From NCBI RefSeq assembly GCF_018604545.1, contig NZ_CP075896.1, forward strand, positions 434,001 to 498,000: DNA of 64,000 nt. The letters run 5' to 3'. Numbering within the stretch: position 1 is the first letter of the stretch; the number at the start of each line of letters is the position of its first letter. The translations under genes and the position numbers were made by a program. Below the pieces are notes generated by a model. The model worked only from the letters and a program-made list of their open reading frames with translations. It was not told the origin of the DNA and searched no databases. Below, piece by piece: positions 50,361 to 59,464 of the stretch. The DNA is from Streptomyces koelreuteriae. Lineage in GTDB: Bacteria; Actinomycetota; Actinomycetes; Streptomycetales; Streptomycetaceae.

Positions 50361-51805
50361 GCGCGGTTGTGAAGTCGTACGCCGCGGTCGACCTCGGCGC
50401 GTCCAGCGGGCGCGTCATGGTCGGCCGCGTCGGCCCGGACTCGCTGGAGCTCAGCGAGGCCCACCGCTTCCCCAACCGGCCGGTGCGGGTGCCGGAGGGG
50501 CTGCGCTGGGATGTACTCGGGCTCTACGCGGGGGTGCTGGACGGACTGCGGGCGGCCGGGCCGGTCGACTCCGTCGGCATCGACAGCTGGGCCGTGGACT
50601 ACGGGCTGCTGGACGCCGACGGGGCGCTGCTCGGCAACCCCGTGCACTACCGCGACCGCCGTACCGAGGGCGTCGCGGAGAAGGTGTGGGCGACCCTGCC
50701 CGCCGAGGAGCTGTACACGGCGACGGGGCTTCAGTACGCGCCCTTCAACACCCTGTACCAGCTGACCGCCGCCCGCTCCACGGCCCAACTCGACCGGGCC
50801 CGGCGGCTGTTGCTGATGCCGGATCTGCTGACGTACTGGCTCACCGGTGAGCAGGGCACGGAGCTGACCAACGCCTCGACGACCCAGTTGATCGATCCGC
50901 GCACCCGGGACTGGGCGTACGGGGTCGCGGAGCGGCTGGGCATCGATCTCGGGCTGTTCGCGCCGCTGCGGCGGCCCGGGGATCCGGCGGGGGTGCTGCG
51001 GCCGGAGGTGCTGGAGGAGACGGGGCTGACCGGGCCCGTGCCGGTGACGGCCGTCGGGTCGCACGACACCGCGTCGGCGGTGGCCGCCGTACCGGCTTCG
51101 GGCGAGCGGTTCGCGTACATCTGCACCGGCACCTGGTCCCTGGCCGGTCTGGAGCTGGACGCGCCGGTGCTGACCGAGGAGAGCCGGGCGGCCAACTTCA
51201 CCAACGAACTGGGGCTGGACGGCACGGTTCGCTATCTGCGCAACATCATGGGGCTCTGGCTGCTCCAGGAGTGTGTGCGGGCCTGGGGCGAGACGGATCT
51301 GGGCGCGCTGTTGCTGGAGGCGTCCAAGGTGCCGGCGCTCCGGTCCGTGGTCGACGCCGGTGACTCGGCGTTTCTCGCGCCGGGGCGGATGCCCGAGCGG
51401 ATCGCCGAGGCGTGCCGGGCCTCAGGGCAGCCCGTACCCGGGTCACCGGCCGAGGTGACACGGTGCATCCTCGACTCCCTCGCCCTCGCCCATCGGAAGG
51501 CGGTCCAGGACGCGCAGCGGCTCGCCGGGCACACGGTCGACGTGGTGCATGTGGTGGGCGGTGGCACGCGCAACGCCCTGCTGTGCCAGCTCACCGCCGA
51601 CGCCTGCGGGCTGCCGGTGGTCGCCGGGCCGACGGAGGCAGCCGCCCTGGGAAACGTGCTGGTGCAGGCCCGGGCGCACGGGCTGGTCGGTGACCTGGCG
51701 GGGATGCGGCGGCTGCTCGTGCGGACGCAGCCGCTCACGCGGTACGAGCCGCGCGGCGGGACCGAGCGGTGGCGCGCCGCGCAGAACCGGCTCGCCGGGG
51801 ACTGA
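50357..51805 (+). CDS. rhaB: L-rhamnulokinase
   Basis: A 482-residue FGGY-family sugar kinase. Motifs are AAVDLGASSGRVMVG for phosphate binding, GIDSWAVDYGLLD for substrate binding, AVGSHDTASAVAAVP and the adenosine motif VVGGGTRNALLCQLTADA. The match is specifically to the rhamnulokinase branch. It phosphorylates L-rhamnulose at C1 with ATP. The start overlaps the rhaD stop (ATGA), and lutA follows after 70 bases. Confidence 0.94.
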   Translation: MSAVVKSYAAVDLGASSGRVMVGRVGPDSLELSEAHRFPNRPVRVPEGLRWDVLGLYAGVLDGLRAAGPVDSVGIDSWAVDYGLLDADGALLGNPVHYRDRRTEGVAEKVWATLPAEELYTATGLQYAPFNTLYQLTAARSTAQLDRARRLLLMPDLLTYWLTGEQGTELTNASTTQLIDPRTRDWAYGVAERLGIDLGLFAPLRRPGDPAGVLRPEVLEETGLTGPVPVTAVGSHDTASAVAAVPASGERFAYICTGTWSLAGLELDAPVLTEESRAANFTNELGLDGTVRYLRNIMGLWLLQECVRAWGETDLGALLLEASKVPALRSVVDAGDSAFLAPGRMPERIAEACRASGQPVPGSPAEVTRCILDSLALAHRKAVQDAQRLAGHTVDVVHVVGGGTRNALLCQLTADACGLPVVAGPTEAAALGNVLVQARAHGLVGDLAGMRRLLVRTQPLTRYEPRGGTERWRAAQNRLAGD

Positions 51806-51875
51806 CGGGGTCTCCCCCGGATCTTGTCCGCGCACTACGCTTCACTCATCCGATGATCGACCACGAGGAGCCGCG

Positions 51876-52631
51876 ATGCGTGTCGCCCTGTTCCTGACCT
51901 GCGTCAACGACACGCTGTATCCGGACACGGGGCGCGCCGTGGTGAAACTGCTGACCAGACTGGGCGTCGACGTCGACTTCCCGATGGCGCAGACCTGCTG
52001 CGGACAGGCGCACTACAACACCGGATACCGTCACGAGGCCGAGCCGCTCGCCCGGCATTTCTCCGATGTATTCGGCGAGTACGAGGCGATCGTGACACCG
52101 TCCGGGTCGTGCGGGTCCATGGTGCGCGAGCTGTATCCGCGGATGGGCGAGCGGGCCCGGGCCGAGGGGCGCGGGGACACCCTCGCTGCGACGCTGGCGC
52201 CGGTGGTGCCGAAGACGTACGAACTCACGGAGTTCTTGGTCGACGTGCTGGGCGTGACGGACGTCGGGGCGTACTACCCGCACACGGTGACGTACCACCC
52301 GACCTGTCACGGACTGCGCGGACTCGGACTCGGCGACCGGCCGCGGCGGCTGCTCCAGGCGGTGAAGGGGCTGGAGCTGGCCGAACTGCCGGGGGCCGAC
52401 GAGTGCTGCGGGTTCGGCGGCACCTTCGCGCTGAAGAACTCCGATGTCTCGGCGGCGATGGGCACCGACAAGGTGCGCAACGCCGAGTCGACGGGCGCGG
52501 AGGTGCTGTGCGCGGCCGACAACTCCTGTCTGATGCACATCGGCGGGACGATGACCCGGCTGCGGACCGGCATGCGGCCGGTGCACATCGCGGAGATCCT
52601 GGCGAGCACGGAGGAGGAACCGGCCGTATGA
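51876..52631 (+). CDS. lutA: L-lactate utilisation protein LutA (CCG-domain iron-sulfur protein)
   Basis: The protein is 251 residues from ATG 51876. It has two CCG domains: QTCCGQAHYNTGYR with PSGSCGSMV, and YHPTCHGLRGLG with DECCGFGGTF, which bind an iron-sulfur cluster or quinone-like cofactor. It is the first gene of a lutABC set whose products oxidise L-lactate to pyruvate. The set follows rhaB directly, and L-lactate is the product of the RhaD fusion protein, so the position makes metabolic sense. Confidence 0.94.
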   Translation: MRVALFLTCVNDTLYPDTGRAVVKLLTRLGVDVDFPMAQTCCGQAHYNTGYRHEAEPLARHFSDVFGEYEAIVTPSGSCGSMVRELYPRMGERARAEGRGDTLAATLAPVVPKTYELTEFLVDVLGVTDVGAYYPHTVTYHPTCHGLRGLGLGDRPRRLLQAVKGLELAELPGADECCGFGGTFALKNSDVSAAMGTDKVRNAESTGAEVLCAADNSCLMHIGGTMTRLRTGMRPVHIAEILASTEEEPAV

Positions 52632-54106
52632 GCGGGACGTATCTCGGTATGCCGGCGTTTCCGGAGGCCGCGCGGGAGGCCGTGGGGAACGAGACCCTGC
52701 GCGGCAATCTGCGGCACGCCACACACACCATCCGCGCCAAGCGGGCGAAGGCCGTGACGGAGGTGTCCGACTGGACCGAGCTGCGCGAGGCGGGCAAGCG
52801 GATCAAGGACCACACGCTGCGCCATCTCGACCGCTATCTCGAGCAGTTGGAGGAGTCGGTCACGGCGGCGGGCGGCATCGTCCACTGGGCCGCCGACGCG
52901 GACGAGGCCAACGAGATCGTCACCCAGCTGGTGCAGATGACCGGCGAGTCGGAGGTCGTCAAGGTCAAGTCGATGGCCACACAGGAGATCGGGCTCAACG
53001 AGGCGCTGGAGGCCGAGGGCATCCACGCCTACGAGACCGATCTCGCCGAGCTGATCGTGCAGTTGGGCAAGGACCGGCCCTCGCACATCCTCGTCCCGGC
53101 CATCCACCGCAACCGGGGCGAGATCCGGGACATCTTCCGCGCCGAGATGAGCGAGTGGGGCCGCCCGGCCCCCGAGGGCCTCACCGACACGCCCGCCGAA
53201 CTCGCCGAGGCGGCCCGGCTGCATCTGCGGGAGAAGTTCCTGCGCGCCAAGGTCGGCATCTCCGGCGCCAACTTCATGGTCGCCGAGACGGGCACGCTGG
53301 TGGTCGTGGAGTCCGAGGGCAACGGCCGGATGTGCCTGACCCTGCCCGAGACGCTGATCTCGGTCGTCGGCATCGAGAAGATCGTGCCGACGTGGCGGGA
53401 CCTGGAGGTGTTCCTCCAGACCCTCCCCCGCTCCTCCACGGCCGAGCGGATGAACCCGTACACCTCGACGTGGACCGGCACCACCGAGCAGGACGGGCCC
53501 AGCACCTTCCATCTGGTGCTGCTGGACAACGGCCGCACCGACACCCTCGCCGACGAGGTCGGCCGGCAGGCGCTGCGCTGTATCCGCTGCTCGGCGTGTC
53601 TCAACGTCTGCCCGGTGTACGAGCGGGCTGGCGGCCACGCGTACGGCTCGGTGTACCCGGGCCCGATCGGCGCGATCCTCAGCCCTCAGCTGCGAGGCAC
53701 GGGCAGCGAGATCGACGCCTCGCTGCCGTACGCGTCCTCGCTGTGCGGGGCGTGCTACGAGGTGTGCCCGGTCGCCATCGACATCCCCGAGGTGCTGGTG
53801 CATCTGCGGGAACGGGTCGTGGAGGGCGGAGAGGTCACCCGGGAGGGCAACAAGGTGGTGCTGCGGCCCGCGAAGGGGCATGCCGCCGAGCGTGCGGCGA
53901 TGCGGGCCGCCCGCTGGGCGTTCACACACCCGGGCGCGCTGCGCACCGGCCAGCGCGCCGCCTCCCGGACCCGGCGCTTCCATCCCCGTACGCTGCCGGG
54001 GCCCGGCCGGGCCTGGAGCGGGACCCGGGACCTGCCGCCGGTGCCGGCCGAGCCGTTCCGGGACTGGTGGCTGCGGACACGCGGCGGGAAGGACGGGGCC
54101 AAGTGA
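52628..54106 (+). CDS. lutB: L-lactate utilisation protein LutB (ferredoxin-like iron-sulfur subunit)
   Basis: The protein has 492 residues. The N-terminal LUD domain includes KVKSMATQEIGLNEALEAEGI and VGISGANFMVAETGTLV. The C-terminal region has two 4Fe-4S motifs, CIRCSACLNVCPVY and CGACYEVCPVAIDIP. It is expected to pass electrons from lactate to LutA and the respiratory chain. The start overlaps lutA by 4 bases and the end overlaps lutC by 4. Confidence 0.95.
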   Translation: MSGTYLGMPAFPEAAREAVGNETLRGNLRHATHTIRAKRAKAVTEVSDWTELREAGKRIKDHTLRHLDRYLEQLEESVTAAGGIVHWAADADEANEIVTQLVQMTGESEVVKVKSMATQEIGLNEALEAEGIHAYETDLAELIVQLGKDRPSHILVPAIHRNRGEIRDIFRAEMSEWGRPAPEGLTDTPAELAEAARLHLREKFLRAKVGISGANFMVAETGTLVVVESEGNGRMCLTLPETLISVVGIEKIVPTWRDLEVFLQTLPRSSTAERMNPYTSTWTGTTEQDGPSTFHLVLLDNGRTDTLADEVGRQALRCIRCSACLNVCPVYERAGGHAYGSVYPGPIGAILSPQLRGTGSEIDASLPYASSLCGACYEVCPVAIDIPEVLVHLRERVVEGGEVTREGNKVVLRPAKGHAAERAAMRAARWAFTHPGALRTGQRAASRTRRFHPRTLPGPGRAWSGTRDLPPVPAEPFRDWWLRTRGGKDGAK

Positions 54107-54750
54107 ACAGCAGGGAGCGGATCCTGGGCCGGGTGCGGCGCGCGCTGGTGGATGTGCCTCGGGACGACTCGCCGTACGAGCAGGCGGTCGAGCGTGACTA
54201 TGCGCGTGAGCACGGGGACCGGAGTGTCGAGCAGACCGTCGAGCTGCTGGCCGAGAACCTGGCGGACTACCGGGCGATCGTGCACCGCACGGACGCCGAG
54301 GGGCTGGCCGCGCTGATCGCGGGGCTGCTGGACAAGCGCGGGTCGGCTTCGGTGCTGGCGCCGCCCGGGCTGGACCCGGCGTGGCTGGAGCGGACCGGGG
54401 TGACACGGGTGGCGGACCGGGTGGAGAGCACTCCGGCCGAACTCGACCGGGTGGACAGCGTCGTGACGGCCTGTGCGGTGGCGATCGCGGAGACCGGCAC
54501 GATCGTGCTGGACGGCTCGCCCGACCAGGGGCGGCGCCGGATCACCCTCGTCCCGGACCATCACATCTGCGTGGTCCGTGTCCCCGGGCAGGTCGTGTCG
54601 TCGGTGCCGCAGGGCCTCGAACGGCTCGATCCGGCACGGCCGTTGACGTGGATCTCCGGGCCGTCGGCGACCAGTGACATCGAGCTGGACCGGGTCGAGG
54701 GGGTGCACGGTCCGCGCACCCTGGAGGTGATCCTCGTCGGCGAGGACTGA
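54103..54750 (+). CDS. lutC: L-lactate utilisation protein LutC (LUD domain)
   Basis: The protein is 215 residues from GTG 54103, sharing a GTGA overlap with lutB. It is a single LUD domain with the conserved ACAVAIAETGTIVLDGSPDQGRR stretch and the HHICVVRVPGQVVSSVPQ segment. It completes the lutABC set. Its stop is followed directly by a 7-bp tandem repeat. Confidence 0.94.
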   Translation: MNSRERILGRVRRALVDVPRDDSPYEQAVERDYAREHGDRSVEQTVELLAENLADYRAIVHRTDAEGLAALIAGLLDKRGSASVLAPPGLDPAWLERTGVTRVADRVESTPAELDRVDSVVTACAVAIAETGTIVLDGSPDQGRRRITLVPDHHICVVRVPGQVVSSVPQGLERLDPARPLTWISGPSATSDIELDRVEGVHGPRTLEVILVGED

Positions 54751-54751
54751 C

Positions 54752-54800
54752 TCAGGGCTCAGGGCTCAGCGCTCAGGGCTCAGGGCTCAGGGCTCAGGGC
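54752..54800. repeat. 7-bp tandem repeat, seven copies
   Basis: The heptamer TCAGGGC occurs seven times in a row; only the third copy differs (TCAGCGC). The last copy contains the stop codon and final two codons of the facing SDR gene, so the array reaches into that gene. Copy number may vary between strains. Confidence 0.92.
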
Positions 54801-55588
54801 AGGATCGAGTCGACGTAGCCGCCGTCGACACGCAGGGCGCCGCCCGTGGTCGCCGAGGCCTGGTCGGAGCCGAGATAGACGACCATGTTGGCGATCTCCT
54901 CCGGCTCGATCAGCCGCTGGAGCAGGGACTGCGGCCGGTGCTGTCGCATGAAGGCGCGCTGGGCCTCGTCCCAGGGCAGATCGCGGTCGACGAGCTGGTA
55001 GACGAAGTCCTCGACGCCGCCCGTGTGGGTCGGCCCGGCGATGACGGAGTTGACCGTGACGCCGGTCCCGGCCGCCTGCTTGGCGAAACCCCGGCTCACC
55101 GCGAGCAGGGCGGTCTTCGACATTCCGTAGTGGATCATCTCGGCGGGGACGACGACCGCCGAGTCGCTGGCGATGTACTGCACGCGTCCCCAGCCGCGTT
55201 CGGTCATGCCGGGCAGGACGAGCCGGGTGAGGCGTACGGCGGCCAGGACATTCACCTCGAAGTAGCGCCGCCACTCGTCGTCACTGATCTCCAGGGGGTC
55301 GGCGGACTCGAAGACGCCGAGGTTGTTGACGAGGATGTCCACCTGGCCCAGGGCGTCCACCGCCTGCCGCGCACCCTCCTCGGTCGTCACGTCGGCGGCC
55401 ACGGGCACCAGGTCGGCGCCGGAGACCTCGCCCCGCATCCGGTCCACGGCCTCCCGCACCCGTCCGGGCGAGCGGCCGTTGACACCCACCCTGGCGCCCG
55501 CCCGGGCCAGGCCCGAGGCGATCGCGGCGCCGATGCCCTGCGTGGAACCGGTCACCAGAGCGGTGCGGCCCTTCAGATCGATCCGCAT
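54794..55588 (-). CDS. Short-chain dehydrogenase/reductase
   Basis: A 264-residue classical SDR with the cofactor loop VTGSTQGIGAAIASGL, NNLG in place of NNAG, the catalytic Ser in YIASDSAVV and Tyr/Lys in YGMSKTAL. The RVGVNGRS strand end suggests NADP. Its substrate is unknown. The last residues and stop are made from a copy of the 7-bp tandem repeat. It is divergent from an ABC exporter operon. Confidence 0.9.
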   Translation of the reverse strand: MRIDLKGRTALVTGSTQGIGAAIASGLARAGARVGVNGRSPGRVREAVDRMRGEVSGADLVPVAADVTTEEGARQAVDALGQVDILVNNLGVFESADPLEISDDEWRRYFEVNVLAAVRLTRLVLPGMTERGWGRVQYIASDSAVVVPAEMIHYGMSKTALLAVSRGFAKQAAGTGVTVNSVIAGPTHTGGVEDFVYQLVDRDLPWDEAQRAFMRQHRPQSLLQRLIEPEEIANMVVYLGSDQASATTGGALRVDGGYVDSILP

Positions 55589-55630
55589 GCCGTGTCAACC
55601 CCTTCCGTGCTGGTGTGCTCGGGTACCCCC

Positions 55631-55652
55631 GGGGTGTCACTGAGTACACCCC
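55631..55652. promoter_or_regulatory. Inverted repeat GGGGTGT-N8-ACACCCC
   Basis: Perfect 7-bp arms around CACTGAGT, in the 162-base gap between the divergent SDR and ABC-exporter genes. It could control either or both. No regulator gene is directly adjacent. Confidence 0.45.
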
Positions 55653-55750
55653 CCGATACGGGTTCTGCGGCCAGTGTGGCCACGTCCCCTTCTCCGTAGC
55701 GTCGAGGACGCGACACAGGGCGTGTCGGACGAGGGACGAGGGGGACGACG

Positions 55751-56536
55751 ATGAGGCGCACCGGCCCACGACAGGACCAGGACCCGGGACCCGCCGCCGA
55801 GGCACTGCGGCTGGTCAAGGTCACCAAGACGTACGGGAGCGCCGACAGCGCCGTGACCGCCCTGGACGGTGTGACGCTCGGTCTGGGGCGTGGCACGTTC
55901 ACGGCGGTGATGGGGCCCTCCGGTTCCGGCAAGTCGACACTGCTGCAGTGCGCGGCGGGGCTCGACCGGCCCGACAGCGGGATCGTGCAGGTCGACGGCA
56001 CCGAGCTGACGGGCGGCGGCGAGGCCGAGCTGACGAGGTTCCGGCGCGGCCGGATCGGGTTCGTGTTCCAGCAGTACAACCTGCTGGAGACGCTGACCGT
56101 CGCCCAGAACACGGTGCTGCCGCTCAAGCTGGCCGGGCGGAAGGTGGACCGGCAGCGGGTCCGCGAGGTGCTGACGGCGGTGGGACTGGGTGACCGGCTC
56201 GGGCACCGGCCCGATCAGCTCTCGGGCGGTCAGCGCCAGCGGGTCGCGATCGCCCGGGCCCTCGTCACCGAACCGCGGGTGATCTTCGCGGACGAGCCGA
56301 CGGGCGCGCTGGACACCCGCAGCGCGCGGGACGTGCTGCGGCTGCTCCAGCAGGCGGTGCGGGTGCACGGGCGGACCGTGGTGATGGTGACGCACGACCC
56401 GGTCGCCGCCGCGTACGCCGACACCGTGCTGTTCCTGGCGGACGGCCGGCTCGCGGGCCGGATGGACGCGCCGACGGCCGACGCGGTCGCGGAGCGGCTG
56501 GCGCACCTGGGCGACGACGTGCGGGCGGGGGTGTGA
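55751..56536 (+). CDS. ABC exporter ATP-binding protein (MacB/LolD type)
   Basis: A 261-residue ATPase with Walker A GPSGSGKST, Q-loop VFQQYNLLETLTV, signature LSGGQRQRVAIARAL and Walker B VIFADEPTGALD. This is the type that pairs with FtsX-like permeases. The permease gene follows after 3 bases. Such two-gene exporters commonly move peptides, lipids or antibiotics outward in actinobacteria; the cargo is not assignable. Confidence 0.93.
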   Translation: MRRTGPRQDQDPGPAAEALRLVKVTKTYGSADSAVTALDGVTLGLGRGTFTAVMGPSGSGKSTLLQCAAGLDRPDSGIVQVDGTELTGGGEAELTRFRRGRIGFVFQQYNLLETLTVAQNTVLPLKLAGRKVDRQRVREVLTAVGLGDRLGHRPDQLSGGQRQRVAIARALVTEPRVIFADEPTGALDTRSARDVLRLLQQAVRVHGRTVVMVTHDPVAAAYADTVLFLADGRLAGRMDAPTADAVAERLAHLGDDVRAGV

Positions 56537-56539
56537 GCC

Positions 56540-57847
56540 GTGTTCGTTCTCGCGATGCGGTCGATACGGCAGCGGCCCGGGCGGTTCCTCGCGACCCTGC
56601 TGTCCGCGTTCCTCGGCGCGGTGATCGTCATGACGTTCAACTCGATGCACGACACGGCCGGGCAGCCGGGTGTGGACCCGGTGAGCCGGGAGACCCTGTC
56701 CACCGCGGCGGGTGTGGTCGGCGGCTACGGCACCCTGCTGGTGTTCTTCGCGATCGCCTCGACGCTGACGGTGAACGTGCGTCAGCGGGCGGCCGAGAGG
56801 GAGCTGTTGCGCTGCTCGGGGGCGACTCCGGCGCAGATCAAGCGGATGGTCGTCGGTGAGGCGGTGGCCGTGGCGCTGGTGGGCGCCGCGCTGGCGATCG
56901 GCCCCGCGTTGCTCGGCGGGCGGGCGCTGCTGGAGGTGTTCCAGGACAGCGGTCAGGTCGCCCAGTCCGTCGAGTACTCCTTCGGTCCGGTGGCGTCGGC
57001 GTCCGGTGTCGGCATCACACTGCTCGCCGCCGCGGGGGCCGCGTTCCTCGCCGTGCGGCGGGCGACGGGCGAGGGCCGGCAACGGGGCCGGGCTCGGACG
57101 GTCCTCCCCTACGCGGCTCTGGTGGCCGGTGCCGCGTCTGCCACCTCGACGTTCGTGTTCTCGGCGACGGACGCCGCGCTGATGGCGCCGCCGGCGTACG
57201 GGGCGATCCTGCTGTCCGTCGGGTGCGCGCTGCGGGCGCCGCGGCTGCTCGCGGTCGTGCTGGACCGGCTGCCGTTCGACGGTCCGAGCGGATGGCTGGC
57301 GGTGCGCAATCTGCGCGAGCGGGCCGGGCAGCTCGCCGGGATCCTGATGTCGCTGATCCTGTTCACGGCGGTCGCCACGGCGACACTGACCATGCAGGCC
57401 GTGGAGAGCGACGCCGTCGAGGCTTCGGGCCTGGTCAAGTCGGTCGACGCGAAGAACCTCGAGACGCTCAACTTCACGGTCGTCGGGATCATCGTGGTCT
57501 TCGTGTGCGTCATGCTGGTCAACTCGCTTTATGCGGCGACCGGTTACCGGCTCCGCGAGTTCGGGCAGCAGCGTCTCGCGGGGGCGACTCCGGGGCAGGT
57601 GCTCACTCTGGTGGGGGTCGAGGGGCTGATCCTGATGGTCACGGGGGTGGTCTTCGGCACGCTGGCGGCGCTGGCGGGGGTCGTGCCCTTCACCGTGGCA
57701 CGCACCGACGAGGTGCTGCCGGGCGAGTTCTTCGGCATCGGGGCGGCGGTCGTCGCGGTCGCGGCGGTGGTGACGCTGGGCACGAGCCTGGTCACGGCCC
57801 GGCGGACGCTGCGTACTCCGGCGGTCGGGGCGGTCGCGGTGGCGTGA
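56540..57847 (+). CDS. FtsX-like ABC permease
   Basis: The protein is 435 residues from GTG 56540, which is short for Streptomyces members, often near 800. It has about nine or ten hydrophobic segments, including RFLATLLSAFLGAVIVMTF and GTLLVFFAIASTLTVNVRQRAAERELLRCSGATP, the typical FtsX coupling loop; a second such loop appears at REFGQQRLAGATPGQVL. Two half-units are therefore fused with only small outside loops. It works with the ATPase encoded directly upstream. Confidence 0.88.
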   Translation: MFVLAMRSIRQRPGRFLATLLSAFLGAVIVMTFNSMHDTAGQPGVDPVSRETLSTAAGVVGGYGTLLVFFAIASTLTVNVRQRAAERELLRCSGATPAQIKRMVVGEAVAVALVGAALAIGPALLGGRALLEVFQDSGQVAQSVEYSFGPVASASGVGITLLAAAGAAFLAVRRATGEGRQRGRARTVLPYAALVAGAASATSTFVFSATDAALMAPPAYGAILLSVGCALRAPRLLAVVLDRLPFDGPSGWLAVRNLRERAGQLAGILMSLILFTAVATATLTMQAVESDAVEASGLVKSVDAKNLETLNFTVVGIIVVFVCVMLVNSLYAATGYRLREFGQQRLAGATPGQVLTLVGVEGLILMVTGVVFGTLAALAGVVPFTVARTDEVLPGEFFGIGAAVVAVAAVVTLGTSLVTARRTLRTPAVGAVAVA

Positions 57848-57892
57848 GGAACAGGGCGGCGATGAGGGGCGGTTGCTGCGGCTGCCGCCCCT

Positions 57893-58465
57893 TCACCGCA
57901 TGCCGGACGCGTCCAGCAACGCGCTCACGGTCGCCGTGGTCAGGCCGTCCAGGGTCTCGATCCCCGCCCCCGCCCGGGCGCCCGCCCCGTCGAAGACCAG
58001 CATCAACTGCCGGGCGAGCAGTTCCGCGTCCCGCGCCCCGCCCTCCTCGGCCCGGGCGCGGAAGAAGCCAAGCAGCCACTCCTTCGCCTCGCGGGCCACC
58101 GTGCTGGCCGGGTGCTCGGGGTCCTTGAGTTCGACCAGTGCGGCGAGGTAGGGACAGCCCTGGTAGGCGGGCTCGGCGGAGGCCTTCTCCAGTTGTCCGA
58201 AGACGTGCAGGATCCGCTCGCGCGGAGTGCCGGTCTCCTCCTGCGGGCCGGGCACCAGCCGTGCCTCGTACTCCGGGAGCAGCCGGGCCAGGCTCGCCGC
58301 CAGGACCTCGTCCTTGCTCGCGAAGAGCTGGTACATGGACCGCTTCGAGACCCCGGCGCCGCGGCACAGCGCCTCCACACCGACGGAGACGCCCTCGCGG
58401 TAGAAGATCTCGGCTGCCGCGTCGAGCAGCCGGTCCCGGGTGGACGCCTTGTCTGTGGTGGCCAT
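57893..58465 (-). CDS. TetR-family transcriptional regulator
   Basis: A 190-residue TetR protein with the helix-turn-helix VGVEALCRGAGVSKRSMYQLFASKDEVLAASL. A palindrome related to GAAACCGATCGGT lies 33 bases upstream of its start. The same sequence, as a perfect palindrome, occurs twice in front of the SDR gene at 60841-61545. It therefore probably controls itself and that distant SDR gene. It is divergent from the MoxR/VWA pair, which may also respond to it. Confidence 0.9.
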   Translation of the reverse strand: MATTDKASTRDRLLDAAAEIFYREGVSVGVEALCRGAGVSKRSMYQLFASKDEVLAASLARLLPEYEARLVPGPQEETGTPRERILHVFGQLEKASAEPAYQGCPYLAALVELKDPEHPASTVAREAKEWLLGFFRARAEEGGARDAELLARQLMLVFDGAGARAGAGIETLDGLTTATVSALLDASGMR

Positions 58466-58498
58466 GAAGGTGAGGCTACCTCGCCACGGGGTGTCGGG

Positions 58499-58512
58499 AA
58501 ACCGATCGGTCT
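58499..58512. promoter_or_regulatory. AAACCGATCGGT-type operator upstream of TetR
   Basis: AAACCGATCGGTCT, one base short of the full palindrome seen at 61573 and 61606. It lies 33 bases upstream of the TetR start and 95 bases upstream of the MoxR start. Confidence 0.7.
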
Positions 58513-58606
58513 ACCACCTTCCGGTACCCGGAACCCCCGTGACATCATCGCTGAACAAGCGCTTGGAAACCTGTTCCGCACTGCCGCCCGCCCTCTGGAG
58601 GCCCCG

Positions 58607-59464
58607 TTGTTCACATCCGTCGACGACGTCTCCGCACGTCTGGCCGAGACCGGGTATCTCGCCTCGCCGGCCGTCGCCACGACCGTCTTCCTCGCCGACC
58701 GCCTCGGCAAGCCGCTGCTGGTCGAGGGCCCGGCCGGGGTCGGCAAGACGGAGCTGGCCAAAGCCGTCGCCGAGGTCGCGGACGCGCGGCTCGTGCGCCT
58801 GCAGTGCTACGAGGGGGTCGACGAGTCCCGGGCGCTGTACGAGTGGAACCACGCCAAGCAGCTCCTGCGCATCAGCGCGGGCCGCGACGAGTCGTGGGAC
58901 GAGACGCGCACGGACATCTTCAGCGAGGAGTTCCTGCTCACCCGGCCGCTGCTGACCGCCATCCGGGGCGACGACCCGAAGGTGCTGCTGATCGACGAGA
59001 CCGACAAGGCGGACGTCGAGGTGGAGGGCCTGCTCCTGGAGGTGCTCAGTGACTTCCAGGTGACGGTGCCCGAGCTGGGCACCATCACCGCGACGCGCCG
59101 CCCCTTCGTCGTCCTCACCTCCAACGCGAGCCGGGAGCTGTCCGAGGCGCTGCGCCGCCGCTGCCTCTTCCTCCACATCGGCTTCCCGGACGAGGAGTTG
59201 GAGCGCCGGATCGTACGGCTGAAGGTGCCGGGGCTCGACGAGGCGCTGGCCCGCTCGGTCGTCCGGGTGGTGGGCGCGCTGCGGGCGATGGACCTGCGCA
59301 AGGTGCCGTCGGTCGCCGAGACCATCGACTGGGCGCGCACCCTGCTCGCGCTGGGCGCCGGCACCCTGGACGAGACGGTCGTGCGGGCCAGCCTCGGCGT
59401 GCTCCTCAAGCATCAGGAGGACGTCCTCAAGGCGAGCGCCAAGCTCGACCTGGACGCCCTGTGA
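58607..59464 (+). CDS. MoxR-type AAA ATPase
   Basis: The protein is 285 residues from TTG 58607, chosen because GGAGG lies 6 bases upstream and the family domain begins here. Walker A is GPAGVGKTELAKA and Walker B VLLIDETDKAD; LTSNASRELSEALRRRC carries sensor 1 and the arginine finger. MoxR proteins act as chaperones that insert cofactors or activate enzymes, usually with a VWA partner. Here the partner follows at once, overlapping by 4 bases. Confidence 0.93.
   Translation: MFTSVDDVSARLAETGYLASPAVATTVFLADRLGKPLLVEGPAGVGKTELAKAVAEVADARLVRLQCYEGVDESRALYEWNHAKQLLRISAGRDESWDETRTDIFSEEFLLTRPLLTAIRGDDPKVLLIDETDKADVEVEGLLLEVLSDFQVTVPELGTITATRRPFVVLTSNASRELSEALRRRCLFLHIGFPDEELERRIVRLKVPGLDEALARSVVRVVGALRAMDLRKVPSVAETIDWARTLLALGAGTLDETVVRASLGVLLKHQEDVLKASAKLDLDAL

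Noticed and set aside
54752-54800. Reading the heptamer array as a CRISPR
   Set aside because: The units are 7 bp with no spacers; it is a simple tandem repeat.
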